Assembly: GCA_013399305.1 (NCBI GenBank)
Contig: VXAI01000116.1
Span: 1,137,541 to 1,201,540, forward strand
Length of the DNA stretch: 64,000 nucleotides
Source: Rostratula benghalensis
Taxonomy: Eukaryota > Chordata > Aves > Charadriiformes > Rostratulidae
Direction of reading: 5' to 3'
Shown: positions 1 through 13,490 of the stretch, piece after piece
How positions within the stretch are numbered: the stretch's first letter is position 1
Layout: the number at the start of each line of letters is the position of its first letter
Notes under the pieces: generated by a model
What the model was told of the DNA's origin: nothing
The model's input: the letters and a program-made list of their open reading frames with translations, nothing else
The model's database searches: none
Made by a program: the position numbers and the translations under genes

Positions 1-3000
1 TTTGTGTGGTGCTGTATTTCAGGTAACACTTTTATCCCATTTTCGCAAGTGCAAGAGTGGACATGGCATTAATTGTCCTCACCCAAAAACCTAGAACACA
101 GCTTCACAAGATGTGCAGCACCAAGCCACTTGCTCAGTCTTTGTTGAGTGGAAGGTAAATTAGGGCTGCAGGGGAAGAAGTAGCAGCCCTCCAGGTAACT
201 GGCCAGGCAGGCCGCACACATTCCCCACCAGTCCTCCTGCTCTGGGCGAAGCACGCTTTTTTTAGGCTGTGTGCTACACAGCTGGTGTCCAGGTATTCCC
301 AAGGATCAGAAGAAACAGTTTTGCAGAGATTTCATTTCTGGGTTGCCAGCTCGCTATTTCTGTTCTACAAGAAATCCTTTCTGGTCAACAATCTTGGACT
401 TGAAGCACATGTATCCCAAGAAATTATTTCCTCTCTGCTAAATTTAATGTTACTGTTCTCAGAAGATCTCTGTGTCACATCTCTTGTTGCTAGAGAATTT
501 TTCCAGCTCAGACAGAGTTAAGGCAATAAGCAATCTGAGCACCTAAAGTACAGATCAGTATATGTTTCTATGTTTATGGATATCCTAAGTATTGTGTGTA
601 CCATTGCAACTGAACAAGTCCAAGGTGATGATATCCATGATTCCTAACAATAAAGGTTTACTTATTTGTCCTATCACACACTACACCAGGAATCTATAGC
701 TTCCAGAATCTGTTTCCAAAGCACACACATGTACAGCTGTAAAACATTTCTCTAGCCATTGTGGTGCTAGCCACGTCACCATAATTTGCCAAATTTCACC
801 TCAGAAGAGTGTTGCAGAATTCTGATTATTTTCTCACAGAAAAGTCTCTCTACTCAGCCCCTCGGGCTCCCATCTGTAACCAGTCACACATACTCTCTGA
901 GTTTGCACGGCTACAATATACTCGGGCAGCTCTCTCCAAGTCCAAGCATGTTTAACTCAACTGCAGTAAACAAGGCATGTTAAAAAAGGCACATTAAGAC
1001 AACAATTTCCATAAACATATATTTTACTACACAGTTTACCACCTTCTGATGGTAATTGAGAAGATGCCTTATTGCAGTAGCTACCTGGAAACAAGGAAAT
1101 TCACTGAATTACTACCACCATCCTGATAGGAGAGAGACCTTTTGAATATTGTCCAAGATTATTTACCATATTCCTGTGAGAACTCATTCTGCAGACTACC
1201 TGCAAGCACCTTGCAGCTTTGGCTTCTGCCTTCTTGGCAACTGCCAGGGATCTCATTTTGAATCAAACTTTTCCTGTCTTGACCAGCTTAATACAAGTAT
1301 TAAAAATAATACTTTTAAAAATCACAACAAACACCACCACACTAAAACAGTACTGAATATGCAAATAACTGTTTCAGCCTGCAATGCGAAATCAAAGTGT
1401 CCAATAATCCTTTCATTCTCAGTTCATTTACTGCTTTTTCCTTCCCTTTCATCTGAGATTTTAGATCTGAGAGATCCCAGACCAACAAAGATACCACGGT
1501 AATACGCCCTCCTAATCATTACTAACTTGTATCTGATTTAGACCACTCAATAATACCTATTTTTGCCTCCAATTAACAGTGTAACTAGATGCACTAATCC
1601 TAAGAAATTGAAAGCAGAAGAATGCAGATAACAGATTTAGTTTTCAATCTTTTCTTCTGTCCAAACATGTATTCCATGAAGAGAACTTGTCCCACCAAGA
1701 CTTCAGACATGAAGTCTTTACACAAAAAAACATGGGCGAATGAAAGCCTTCCCTTCAAAGTACAAGGTGTGTAAAAAGACTCAGTAGGAAGCAAGTTTCA
1801 GATTCAGATCATTTCAAATGCATGAGTTTTAACACACACAGAGAGGAAAAAAAAATATTATTGTAGACACTGCATAACTTAAGTCAAGGAAATGTCACTT
1901 GCCTCTGTGAAATTGCAGTGTGTCTTCAGCCATCAAGTAACCTCACTGTTTCAGTGGTTTGTATGGTCAAGCATGAAGCAGTATCTTAAGAGTGCCAACA
2001 GATCATAATTTCAATTCATTTTCCACAGTTATTCAGTTCTCCCAGTTACCACGGGCACAGAATCATACCTTTATTAACCAGTATTTCTAATGGATTTTTA
2101 GTTATTGAGTTTGCGTATGTATGAACTCTAAGTTTCCATCTGTACTTGGGTTGGGGCAGGGTGGGGGTGGTGTTGGTTTGGGTTTGGGGTTTTTTGCTGC
2201 TGGAGGGAGAGGGCACCACACTTAGGAAGATGAATACAGCAGCTACTTGGTGATACAGATTGATACTTCCTTCCCCTTAACACATTCTTACTCAACTTGC
2301 TCAGAATATAATGCAAACAACCTCTTCTTCCTCTGCCTGTGGGCCACTGAAATGTCATTCTTTTACAAATTCTTCCTCTACTGTCTGGAGTATTTACCAA
2401 ATAAATAAAAAAAATCCTATTACTCTTCTATTAACTGCAATCTAAGTTGCTCACTTTTTTTTTTTCCTATTGCAAAATTAAAACTACTTGAAAATGATAA
2501 TTCTACACTAGAAATATCAGAGTTAATCAAACAAAACATGATTCGGACTAAAATTATTTGTGCCATAACCAACGTCTACCAAAAAAAAAGTTGATAATGA
2601 AAAAAGAAAGCCAACTCAATACCATAAAACTTTGTTACCATAAGAAATAAGTGGACATGAATTAAAAGAAAGCTGAACATTAGCGAGGTATAAAAGCTGT
2701 TTGTTAACACTATTTAAACTGTTGTTTATTTCTGTTCAGATCTATTTTTCAGGAGGGGGAAAAAAAAAGTGCCCTTACAGTTAGTTTGATTAAAGACATT
2801 AGGTAACCATGATCTGATGACTGTAGCTTCCTAACAATTCTGTAAAGAAATGTCTCTTTTGGCTTTCTGCCCACATCATTGAAATAATCACAATAAACCA
2901 AGTTTGTGTGGGGTCATTTTAACGGAATCAAGCTTTTCAAAACACAAGCAGAAGTTCTCTATGACGGAACGAGGAGCGCTGCTGAACACTGCAAGGTACC

Positions 3001-3713
3001 AAAATAATCCCGTTTACAAATGGAGATTTATTTAAACAGAGCTCAAGAAAGGTATCACAGAATCAGGGAGCACCATACAAGACAGGTCATTAAGCTTACT
3101 GATGCTACCACTTTCCTAGTTTATAGGGGCTTCACTTTTTTTATTTGTTTGGTTTTGTTTAATGTAAATAAAAAGTTTAACCAAGATACTAGACCTGCAT
3201 TCTTTTCACCTTCAGAGATCACAGATTTTTATACAGCAACCCAGGTCTGTCAGGAGATCTCAAGTTGGAATTCATTTGAGAGACCAATTTAGGCAATAAT
3301 ATTTTGCCTTGCTTGCAGTGAAAAATTAACAGCTCGGTTCTCTTCCTGATGAAGATCTGAAGTGTAAACACCTTTTAAACAGCGTGATCAAGTACCATTC
3401 TTGATTAAAATTCTTTGGAAGTCTCTCCTTATTGGGTAACATGTCTGAGATTTATTCTTCTAAGAGCAAAGGTGCAATGGACAGATCAGTTTGAACTCTC
3501 TTTTAAGAGGATTAACATTTCATGGATATGTCCCTATTAATTAGTTATGTAGAAAATCCAAACAGCACTGAATAGTAAAGACAATACAGACTGATGAAGA
3601 AATTCTTTGAGAATATTACTGAACTTGAGCTGCTGTTCATTTCCAGCCTGTTCCTAATACCAAAATCAGTAGAAGGTACCAACACTTACCTGCAACTTGT
3701 TAGAAGCACATGC
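1..3713. other. AT-rich non-coding DNA
   Basis: No exon, RNA gene or interspersed repeat could be supported here. Open frames are short and have no recognisable protein character. If the CpG-island transcript at 24.9 kb runs leftwards, this stretch may be part of its intron. A strong minus-strand donor-like site (CAG|GTAAGTG) lies at about 3686-3695, next to the 3' end of a CR1 copy, but no partner exon was found. Confidence 0.4.
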
Positions 3714-4130
3714 AGAATCACAGAATTGTCAGAGTTGGAAGTGACCTCTAGAGATCATCTAGTCCAACTCCCCTGCTAGAGCAGGATTGCCCAGAGCACA
3801 TCACACAGGACTGCATCCAGGCGAGTCTCAAAAATCTCCAGCGAAGAGGACTCCGCAACTTCCCTGGGCAGCCTGTGCCAGTGCTCTGTCACCCTCACTG
3901 AGAAGTTTTCCCTCAATTTGAAAGGAACTTCCTATGTTCCAGCTTGTGCCCATTGCCCCTCATCCTGTCACTGGGAACCAGTGACTCTTGCTAAAAAGAG
4001 TCTGGCTCCATCTTCCTTCAACCCACCCTTCAGATACTTATAAACATAGATCAGGTCTCCCCTCAGCCTTCTCTTCGTCAGGCTAAAGAGCCCCAGCTCT
4101 CGCAGCCTTTCCTCATAAGGAAGATGCTCC
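3714..4130 (-). repeat. CR1 LINE fragment, 3' end, antisense to window
   Basis: The left edge reads as the reverse complement of a CR1 tail (ATTCTGTGATTCT), so the element points left. It covers the extreme C-terminus of the reverse-transcriptase ORF and the 3'UTR. On the minus strand the window encodes the CR1-typical peptide [19 protein letters not shown] followed by a GDLI block. It is 5' truncated inside the ORF near 4130, as most bird CR1 copies are. The ORF is only a fragment and is not functional. Confidence 0.9.
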
Positions 4131-7100
4131 AATTTTCCATTGCCTTCAATAGAAAATAAATTCTCCAATCAACAAACTCAACAGTGCACTAAGGCTCAAA
4201 AAGAGAAGGTGAGATTTAGGCAACTGCAGCTTGGGAGAGAAACCACCAGATGCAAAAAGGAAAATGAAAATAATAATCTTTCTCCAAAGCAGCAAATCCT
4301 TCTAAATTGTTCTTAGATTTCTGGCTCAACTGCTGTCTATTTTGGAAAACTTATTAAGAAAATAAGCCTTCTAAGTTAATAATTCACACTGGATCTTGTC
4401 AACCACACCACTACAACCAGCAAGTCACAGCCTAAATTATGCATGTATTTGTTGAAACTCCTAAAAAGCAGTTAAATCCTTCTTGAAGACAGTGTCCCTT
4501 AACGTTGGATCAATAAATTGCGAGAAACACATGTAGAAAGCAGAGACATGGAGGCAAACAATAAACACCCAGGAACACAGTTTCAAATAAACACCTTCCT
4601 TCCCGCAGCAGACAGGACAGACATAGATTCCTTACAAATTCACTCCACTGTATGTTTTTAAAGAATATTATTGTGGAATTCAAATAAGTTCTTGGGCAAA
4701 TTCCTAACTAATAGGTTTGTATTTCCAAAAGCATCTGACCTACTTCTCAGGTCCAGGTTAACCAAGAGTGCATTGGCTTCCATTTCACTCTCCTTTAAAC
4801 GTTTGGTTTAGTACCTGGAAATACTGCATACACAATTCTGACAAAGATATTTTTCACAGGGTCATAAGGTTATGTTTTTGAGCCAAGACTTCTCTGACCT
4901 TTAAAACCTGGCTAGCAAGTTACAGACTTATTTCCAAATTCCTTCAATTCCTTTAAGAAAACAAATAAAATAAAATAAAAAAAGCTAAAACATCCATCTC
5001 ACAGGAATGACAGGTCCTAAGGCCACAGAAATCCAGCTTGGAGAAGTTCCAATACCACTGAGAAGAACTCGAGATATGGACCATGGAACACCTCAGCCAA
5101 CAGAGTCTGAAGAGCGATTTCAAAATTCTCAATGAAGTTATGGGCTTTAAACAAGCACTATTTTGCAGAACTCTACATTAGACCAGGGCATCCCCACCAC
5201 CATGGTGGTAAAGAGGTAGCCACAATATCCAGCTGGTTTGTTTCATTGGTTTTGGGGTATATTTCCAGAAAAAAAAATAAATTGTAACCTCATCACTACG
5301 TTCTGGAATTCCCCAGTATTAAGGCAATGTACAATTGCATTTTTAGTGTCAGAATTGCAGGGCCAAGGTACGAGCTCTCCCAGTCTTCAATAGCTATGGA
5401 AATAATCAAATAACCCTGTGAGAAACACGGCTATCAAAAATAGACTGAACATGCCTAGCTGGATGAGGCTATACTTGAGAAACACAATATGGAAGCCAGA
5501 ACTCAATGTTTTTGCCATGAAAAATTTGGGGGGGTAGAGGTACAAGTAGACAGGATTGAAGTATATGCATTATACATCCAGTATTTCAGTCGCAAAACAG
5601 AATGTCCTCTGTATGCCTGGTCTCTAAAGTAGACTGAGGAACATTGTCACTGAAGGAAAAGAAATTCTAACAAAAATAGCTACCAAAAGGACCACAATTT
5701 CTTACAAATGACAGCACTTTTAAAATTCCTAAGACAACTTAATATCTCCCCAAATACTTGACCCACAGTATATTCACTGTGAGTAAGAAAATACATCCTT
5801 TGCATTCCCTATAATTGTTTAGTGTAAGACTAAATAAAAAAAAAAAAACCCTAAATAAATCCCAAATTTATTTCCTGGTATGGGTCACTAAGCACTAGAG
5901 CCTATTTATGACTGATACAGATCACAACTGACAAAGAAACACAAGCAGTGTACCAAATACCATGCTATTACAGATCATCTATTATTTCTCCTCTGTTGGG
6001 ACTTGTATACGATATACTCAGTTCATCTGTGAGCAGAGAACCAGTCTGAAAGTCTAACACCTCTTGTCCCAACACCCAGGATTGTACAGGCAGGTTTCTC
6101 AATGTGTATCACGGATCAAAGCAGGCTGTCTACAGTCACTTAAGCTCAGGGGAAGGCACATAACTCGAAACGGAAACAGCATGGCATAAAACTGAGCTAA
6201 AAATGAAGTGTGAATAGGGTGAGATGTACAGTATTTTTATAATATATTCATTGTCTTTAGTACATTGCAGTGAGATCACTTGGCTGCAAAAGTATGAGAT
6301 TTACAACTACCTCATTTTATACACAGGAGTGCTGTATTTTATTCTGTGAGCCCTGGGAGGGGTGAAGGGTGGGAAGAGAATTGAAATTTCTCTCAGGTCC
6401 ACCCTTTGAAGAAAGAAAACCAGAACAAACCAAACACAGCTACTTACGTGCTTCTAATATCATGAGAAAATGAATTTGTAACTTTTGACTTTAAACTCAA
6501 AGGCCATTTGCAGTAACATTTTGATCCAAACATGCCTTTTCCTACATATTCATAAAGCATCAAGCAATTATACTTCTCATGAAAAAATTCATTTCTCTAT
6601 ACATTTCATACTTCACATGGTATACATAGTCTGATTTTGCAGCATGCTGCATTGAAGAATAAATCCAAACAAGCCAATACCTCACTGGCACTGGAGAGAG
6701 AAGGAAACAACAACACAGGAAAGAAAATAACTTGTTCACAAAAGAAGCAGGGAGGAGACAGGCAGGGAGAAAGAAATAAAATAATAAAAAAAAAAAAAGC
6801 AGCAACCAGAACATAAGCAATAGGCTCTCAGGGACTATGAAGAACTTCAGCTCCACAATAACCGGATCAGTTGCATAATCACTGCTGCTTGAAAAGTTAT
6901 ACAATGTCCACCCTTCTCCTCATTTGGAAAACAAATAAACAACAAAAAAGTCCTTTTAGCACACAGCAGCTAATAAATGAATTGCCACGTGTTAAATCCT
7001 GCTAAAGAGTATACCCTCTGTAGTTTCAAGTATTACTTTTTAGATTCCCAGAACATAAAACATTAAATTCTATGTTAACCCTTACTAAAAGCATCTTATT

Positions 7101-8308
7101 TCCCCTAAAAGCAACATGTCAACACCAGTGCCAAGCCACAACAATTTACCACCTGGCTTTTCCAGTCCTGCTCTCTTAAGACATGTTCACATCGGAGAAA
7201 GCTTTCTCTTAAGGCTAAGTTGCTGAAGAACTTTGTGATTTCTGTGGCTATCAAAATACTTGAACTGGAACCCCAGAGTGACGAAAAATCTGAAACACTA
7301 ACACAATTCTAATTCTATAATTGGCTATTTTGTCCATACTTACAGCAGAACTGGGAAAATATTCATAAGAGAAATGAAGACAAATCAACCTGTGAGGAAC
7401 ATCACGGCACTGAAGCAAGCTTTTCCTGAGTAGTTATGTATTGTGCAGACCTGTACACTATGGCATTGCACAAAGTGAAAAGGAGGTTTGACTCAAGCAT
7501 GAAAGACCTGAGAAGATACTGCATGCTGACTAAGAGGCAGTTGAATTTTAGCTTGCCAGGACTGAATCCATAAAGATACTTCTAGCCTAACTAACTCCTC
7601 CTGTTAAGGAGTTGGACCAAAAGAACAAAAGTTTTATCTCCTTGCGTAAAATTTGCATTTCTCTGTGATTATCTCTTTTCTGCTCTAAGCCTTGTCCATT
7701 TGGCTCTTCTTACCTCTGGGTCAGAAGGTTTGTATCTTCCCACTGTGATTTGGGCTCCCAGCCCAATGCTGCTGCATTGCAGAGTCAGCAAAGACATGAT
7801 GCAGCAATATGCCTGAATTTCTTTTGTAGTGGAAGTACATGTCATTGCTGCCAAACCCTGAAAGCCATCCAGATAAAACTCAGGGATCCCATAGCACTCC
7901 AGAGTGGGGAAAAAAAAAAACAACAAACCACCACAAAACCAAAAACATGACAACAATGCTGAGATAGCCATCTTGGCCATTTTATGTCCTGCAGTAATTT
8001 GCTAGCTAGTGTCCAGAATGTTGCAAAATTCACTGGCTGTGCAAAGACAGAACAAACATTCACCACCCTTCTGCTCACCCCTACAACTCCAAGCATTATA
8101 ACCTATACTGAGCACAAACCACTTCCTGAAACGATTGCAGGAACCAGCAACTCTCTTTAAAGAGAAGGGGAAATATCAGGATCCATATTGCAGTGGAAGA
8201 ACGGATCAATTGAAAAGGGAGACACCTAATCTATATTCCCCAGAAGCCATCCCTCTAGCCTCTCAGCTCCTGGGTAAGCAGACAGATGAGAACAGAATCA
8301 TCTCTAGT
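4131..8308. other. Non-coding stretch, no supported gene
   Basis: AT-rich sequence with scattered A-runs. No conserved protein segment was recognised. One splice-bounded open segment at 7714-7812 on the minus strand is listed separately as a weak candidate. Confidence 0.4.
7714..7812 (-). other. Weak candidate internal exon (unidentified)
   Basis: On the minus strand a 99-nt segment is flanked by AG (7814-7813) and a good donor, CAGAG|GTAAGAAG (7713-7712). It is open in one frame with phase 0 at both ends (33 codons, ending RYKPSDPE). The pyrimidine tract before the AG is poor and I do not recognise the peptide. If the gene starting at the CpG island runs leftwards, this could be one of its exons. 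It could equally be a chance open frame, which is the default reading. Confidence 0.15.
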
Positions 8309-8436
8309 CAAAGCCAGGCTGGACAGGGCTTTGAGCAACCTGGTCTAGTGGAAGATGTCCCTGCCTACAGCAGGAGGACACTAGAACTAGATGATTTTTA
8401 AGGTCCCTTCCAGCCCAAACCATTCTATGATCCTAC
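8309..8436 (+). repeat. CR1 LINE fragment, 3' end
   Basis: Short plus-strand CR1 tail. It has the typical run from the end of the ORF (caggctggacagggctttga, then the ggtctagtgg block) into GGTCCCTTCCAGCCCAAACC and ends in CATTCTATGATCC. Only the last roughly 130 bp of the element are present. Confidence 0.88.
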
Positions 8437-10888
8437 AAAAGAGAGAAGCTGCTAACCTGAAAGGAAGCACAAACGAACATGCCGACCACAGCACACATTG
8501 ATGATGTATATCCAAGATATTCAGGGACCAGCAATCACAGAAAGGCCCACTCCTCTCCACTTAACTCACTGGCCCTGATCTTGCCTCAGGAAAATGATAC
8601 AGGTGCTGCTCTGCCACACCGGCCTCCTGCTGTCCCTACACCTGCAGCAGACTCTGTTGACCAGTTAAAAATTCAGAAGCCATGGCCAGGTCACAGCAGC
8701 ATTTCACTAGCAACCACCATAACAGTAAGAGTGGCACATTGCAAACTCCACTTTTTTTTTCCACCCCATATTGGGAATTGCTGCAGATGGCAATAATCCA
8801 ATCCTTAAAGTCCTTAAAGCCCCTTACTATGAATATGTTACAAACCAGCATAGCTTTATCCATAACATTTCAGCTCTGAATTAAATAAGCCACTTACCTT
8901 TCCTAATGCTTCTGCAACAACCCAGGATTTTGATTAGTGACCTGCTCTGCTCCCAGTGCTCCTTACACCAATTTTATCAGCAGTCCCCTCTCTCCCTGGC
9001 TCTCTAGCAAACACTGTGAACAATTCTCACATTCAGGACTTGGGCAGGAGTCAGGGGAGCCTGTTCAAGGAATAAAGCAACTCCAGCCCACTCTTAAAAC
9101 ACTACTGTACACTAACCTGTGTGCAACTGGAACAGCTATTATGGATCAAGAGTGTGATGCCCTTCCATGTGGAGAATCCAAGAAGATACCATCCCTATTC
9201 TCTCCCTCCCATTCTTTTTAGCTTTGGTGCTAAAGAAGGAAGAGAAGGAGAAAAGCCATAAGCATCGAGTGCTCCAGGACTCCAACGTGCAGAATCTGGC
9301 ACTTGTAATAAATTTACTTATGAGATAGATACCTAAATGCTAAAAACTAGGCAAGTCAGAAAGCTCACAGCTAAGCTTCCAACCCTACTAACTGTGGTAC
9401 CCACATTCTAATGCACAGGAAAATGTTTTACCTAAAAATATGTGTTTTATTAGTAAATTTGCACACTGAAAAGATAATCAACTTAAATGACTCACTGTTT
9501 CGTTGTCAAGGGTTGCTCTGTAGTTGATGATTTCCAATTAAGCAGCTCTTTGGAAGTATGGTCTTCCAATCAACATTTAAGGTAATGGAAATCAAGCACC
9601 TGTAAGAGACAATTATTTCCTCCCAAGGCTATAAGGGCATCCTAGACATCTGTCTTGATTTTGGACTGCTGGGTCCACACACTTAGGAGAGGGAAACTGT
9701 TCCCTCTGTGTGGCTCAGCAGATGAGCAGTTTCTTTTAACTACTATCCACTATCTAATGCTTCAAGTCTGTAACGACCTTTATTTTCAATGAAGAATGGA
9801 CAGAAAACTAACAGACTCACTGCAACCTCCCTCCTAAGCCACTAGGCTTTATACATCCAGGTAATTTGTGTTTAGGCTTTGCAAATATAATTGAGACTCA
9901 TTCTGGGTCCCAAAAAATCTTCTTGATTAAATTAAAAATATTTGTTTCTTCTAAGGGGGAAAAGAGAAAGGAAGAAACTAGAAGGAAAGAGAGAAAGGAA
10001 TTTAATAATAATAACAAAAAGTAGTAATGAGAAGAAAAGCACTTATCAGTGATGTGTTAAAAAAATCACAAAATTGAGTGGGCAAGTTCAGCACGCAAGA
10101 ACTAAAATAAAAAGGAAATATTTTGAGAAGACATGAAGGAGATGCAAAATGGAAGACAGACCACTGTTCTTTGGACACATAAGTCTTAAAACCCTGTTTA
10201 CTTAAACTACCAGAAGCTCAAACGCACATGCTCAAATCTGCTTATCCTGCTTTATAGCTCTAAAGCTTAAGTTTGAAGAAGTCAAAAAAATTAAAGCAGT
10301 AATAATATAAAGCAATGAAAATAATTGTAATTTGTTTTTCCCTTTAAACCACTAAAAGGTTTTTGCTTGCTTTGTCAGTAGCATACTCCAGGAAGTTGCA
10401 AAACTTATTGTGTTTTGGCCTAAAAAGAACACAAACATGAATATACCATTTCCTAAACTTGTCAAGTGTCAACAACTACTCCTCTGCCCAGTGGAAGAAA
10501 CAAACAAGAAACTTTCATCCTTACTTCATATCCCAGTCAAGATGATTTAAGAAAGTAACACAAAGAAACAAAATTAGCATTTATGTATTTTGCACAAAAC
10601 TGAAGTGCTTCAACTCCCTGATCACCAATCCTATGGACAAAATGGAGTTAATTCAGATTGTCTGAATCAGAAACAATTATGCTATTGCAAATTACCTGTG
10701 TATGTACATGCTAAAAAAAAAAAAAAGAACAACAAAATACTTAAGTTTAAAAAAAAGCACTAATATTTGGAATGTCAATGCTATCCTGAATTTAGATTAA
10801 CTGAAATTATCAGAAGCAATTAAGGGGGGGGGGGAGGAAATACCTATTTAGTCTCCAGTGTATTCTCCCTTTGATTTTTCCTGATAAT
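8437..10888. other. Non-coding stretch up to assembly gap
   Basis: No gene, RNA or large repeat supported. The right end contains a G-homopolymer at about 10825-10834 just before the first gap. A minus-strand donor-like site (AAAG|GTAAGTGG) sits near 8889-8897 without a convincing exon. Confidence 0.4.
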
Positions 10889-10938
10889 NNNNNNNNNNNN
10901 NNNNNNNNNNNNNNNNNNNNNNNNNNNNNNNNNNNNNN
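10889..10938. other. Assembly gap (50 N)
   Basis: Fifty ambiguous bases. The left flank, about 55 bp away, has a G-homopolymer, a common reason for dropout. The true length of the missing DNA is unknown. Confidence 0.99.
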
Positions 10939-12790
10939 AGGGGAAAGAACAAAAAGGCAGGGATGGGGGTGAGTTTTGAGAAGGGTCTGAGTGTATCAGC
11001 CACATGCTGCTATCTGTGGTCTGAAGCATTTCCAGGAGGACATTGGAGGAATTCTCTGTAGCAATCTTTTACAAAGCAATATTTGGGCATAAATCCAAAG
11101 CATTTGTTTTAAAACTGAAGCCTAGTAGGCTGTATCAGCAATGGACTTGTAGAAAAACCACAAAACCGTTCTGAAAGAAGACTTTTTTTCAAAGTCTGAT
11201 CAGGAAGGACATACAATTGAGGTTATGGCACACAAAAAAAGACCCCCCAAAACCCCTTCAAACCATCAAAGACAAACAAATGCTCTGGCAAACCAGAGCA
11301 CAGGCACACACTCTCCTTTGTTTGCTCTCACAAGTGAGCAGAATATCAAAACAAACCAAAAAAAGGAAAGCAAAATAATGCATTTGTTTCATTTAAAGCA
11401 CTCCCAGGAGCAACAGTAGCACAGATGCCAAGATTATAGCAACAGACACTCTAAGAGAAACACTAACTGTGAAACACGGGCAGGTCACTAACCGGGGTTC
11501 TCTTACTTGTGGCAAGCTGACACATTCCTTCCATCTGCTTGTCCAGACTTGTCAGAGTACCACTTGGAGGCAGGTGAAAAAATGTATAATGATGTTGATA
11601 ATGCAGAGCATACATTAGGATACCACCTCCTCCTCTATCAACCAGTGGTGACACCCAAAGGAAGAACAATTTACTCTGTCATCCAGCAAGAGTTGCCCAA
11701 AAGAGACTGATGATAAGGGGGCAGGGCATCAGTAACCAGTGAGATGAAAGAAGAAAGGAATTGAAGAGCAGGAACAAAAACTCAGGGTGCATGAAGAGCA
11801 AACAGCATCAGAAGTGGAAAACAAATGTTCTCAGAGAAATAGCTTTCCAAAAACTCCTGTGGTCCCAATGGCACTGCTTTGTCTCCATCTCCCTGCCTTG
11901 TTGACAAGACACCTGCATCCCAGCATAGTGAAGCCAAAATGAAACAAATTGATTTAGTACTGGGAAGACCTCATATTCTAGAACTACCTGACATGCTTAA
12001 ACTATTGGAGAGGAGGGAGAGGAGACAATGATACATGATAAATATGGTTTCATCCCATGAACATACTCATTCACTACCAAAGCTGGTATGTGCTGCTCAG
12101 AATCATTAAACTGCTAACTTCAGCTCAGCAACTTCACTTTAATTACGTTGAAGTTACACCAGCTAATACAACCAATACCTTAAGAGAAGCCAACAATTCA
12201 TGCACCTAAATGAAGACAAAGGGGCTAACTGCTGACTGACACCATTATTTTTAAGTACAGTCAAATGCACGGTTACACATTAGGAACCAGGGCAGGAAGA
12301 AGGGATTAGAGTACATCAAGCACAAATTCCAAAAGCACAACCAACAGGCCCACAGAAACACGAGTTACATGACCCCTTGGATGCAGGAGGCACCTCCGAG
12401 TTAGGGGAGATGGGTAGGGAAGGAGGGGAGGGTTTCAAAGCAGACAAGAAATATCACTCCCTATACCAAAATGCCAACAGACTACCCTGAGGCATCTTAA
12501 TGTCACTCTTCTTAAAGGATCTTAAGCTCAAGAGAGCAACTAGACTACAAATAATGACTACCAACCACTTAAATATATTTCATTTACCACTGAAAGTTAT
12601 TACTGAGGGTCAAGAGAAAGTTAAAAAGAGACTGGGTCATCTTCTCTGTATGCAGACCATATTTACATAGCACAAGGCTCACTGACCTAGTGGATAATGG
12701 TATTACAACATGCACTGGAAAGTAGGCAAACTCACTTTCAACCTGGAAATAAAAGCCTCTTAGGAAAGCGATAACGGGGCAGCAGAACAG

Positions 12791-12820
12791 ATTACTAACC
12801 ATTATTAACCATTACTAACC
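12791..12820. repeat. Three-copy 10-bp tandem repeat
   Basis: Three consecutive copies of ATTACTAACC; the middle copy is ATTATTAACC, one transition away. Simple local slippage product. Confidence 0.9.
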
Positions 12821-13426
12821 AGAGCCATTCATTATGTGGAACATCTTTCTGGAAGAGACACTTCCATTCAACTGAAAGATGCTGCAACTAATGCAGTGGT
12901 GTGTCACTGCTTATGTAGCAGGACAGTAATTTCTTACTGTTAAAAACATTAGAATCATCTGAAAATCACCACTGAAGTACCAGATTCTTCAAAAAAACAG
13001 TTGGTATTAACTAATAAAGGATTAAAGGAGGTCAGACTCTGCAATCATACTGCTCCAGTACACACATTTTTCAGATCTTGGTCTGAAACATTCCATGTTC
13101 TCTGCCCCTTTCTCTTTCTCTCCTCCTCCTCCTCCTTTTCCATGCCTTTTTATTGCAAAAGGCTTTTTCATTTAGACCAGGCTAGCTATTTTTCAAGAAG
13201 AATTTACAAGACCCTGCACAACAAACAGTAGAAAATAAGAACAACCTATTAAGGGGTATAGATTTTGAGACAGTACTGTATTTTTAGTACAAGCCTCCGG
13301 CTTACAATGAAGTTTTGCCATCTTTGTCTTCCCAGCTCTTCTCAAAATACTCTGTTAGGTCTTAGGAATCCTGTCTCAGAAACACTCATTACAGAAGTTT
13401 TAAAGAAGAGAAAGAAGCCTACTTAC

Positions 13427-13490
13427 GAACAGCAAAATACTTAAGCATAGCAATGAGAGAGAAAGGGAGATTGAGAACATCACTTTCTTT
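13427..13490 (-). other. Weak candidate exon with consensus splice borders
   Basis: On the minus strand a 64-nt segment lies between ctctcttacAG (13492-13491) and GTAAGTAGG (from 13426). It is open in two frames; one reads ESDVLNLPFSLIAMLKYFAV. Just upstream on the same strand (about 13650-13770) is a hydrophobic open stretch with a GTGAGT at its end, but the two do not join cleanly in one frame. I recognise neither peptide. It may be an untranslated or alternative exon of the CpG-island gene, or chance. Confidence 0.2.
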
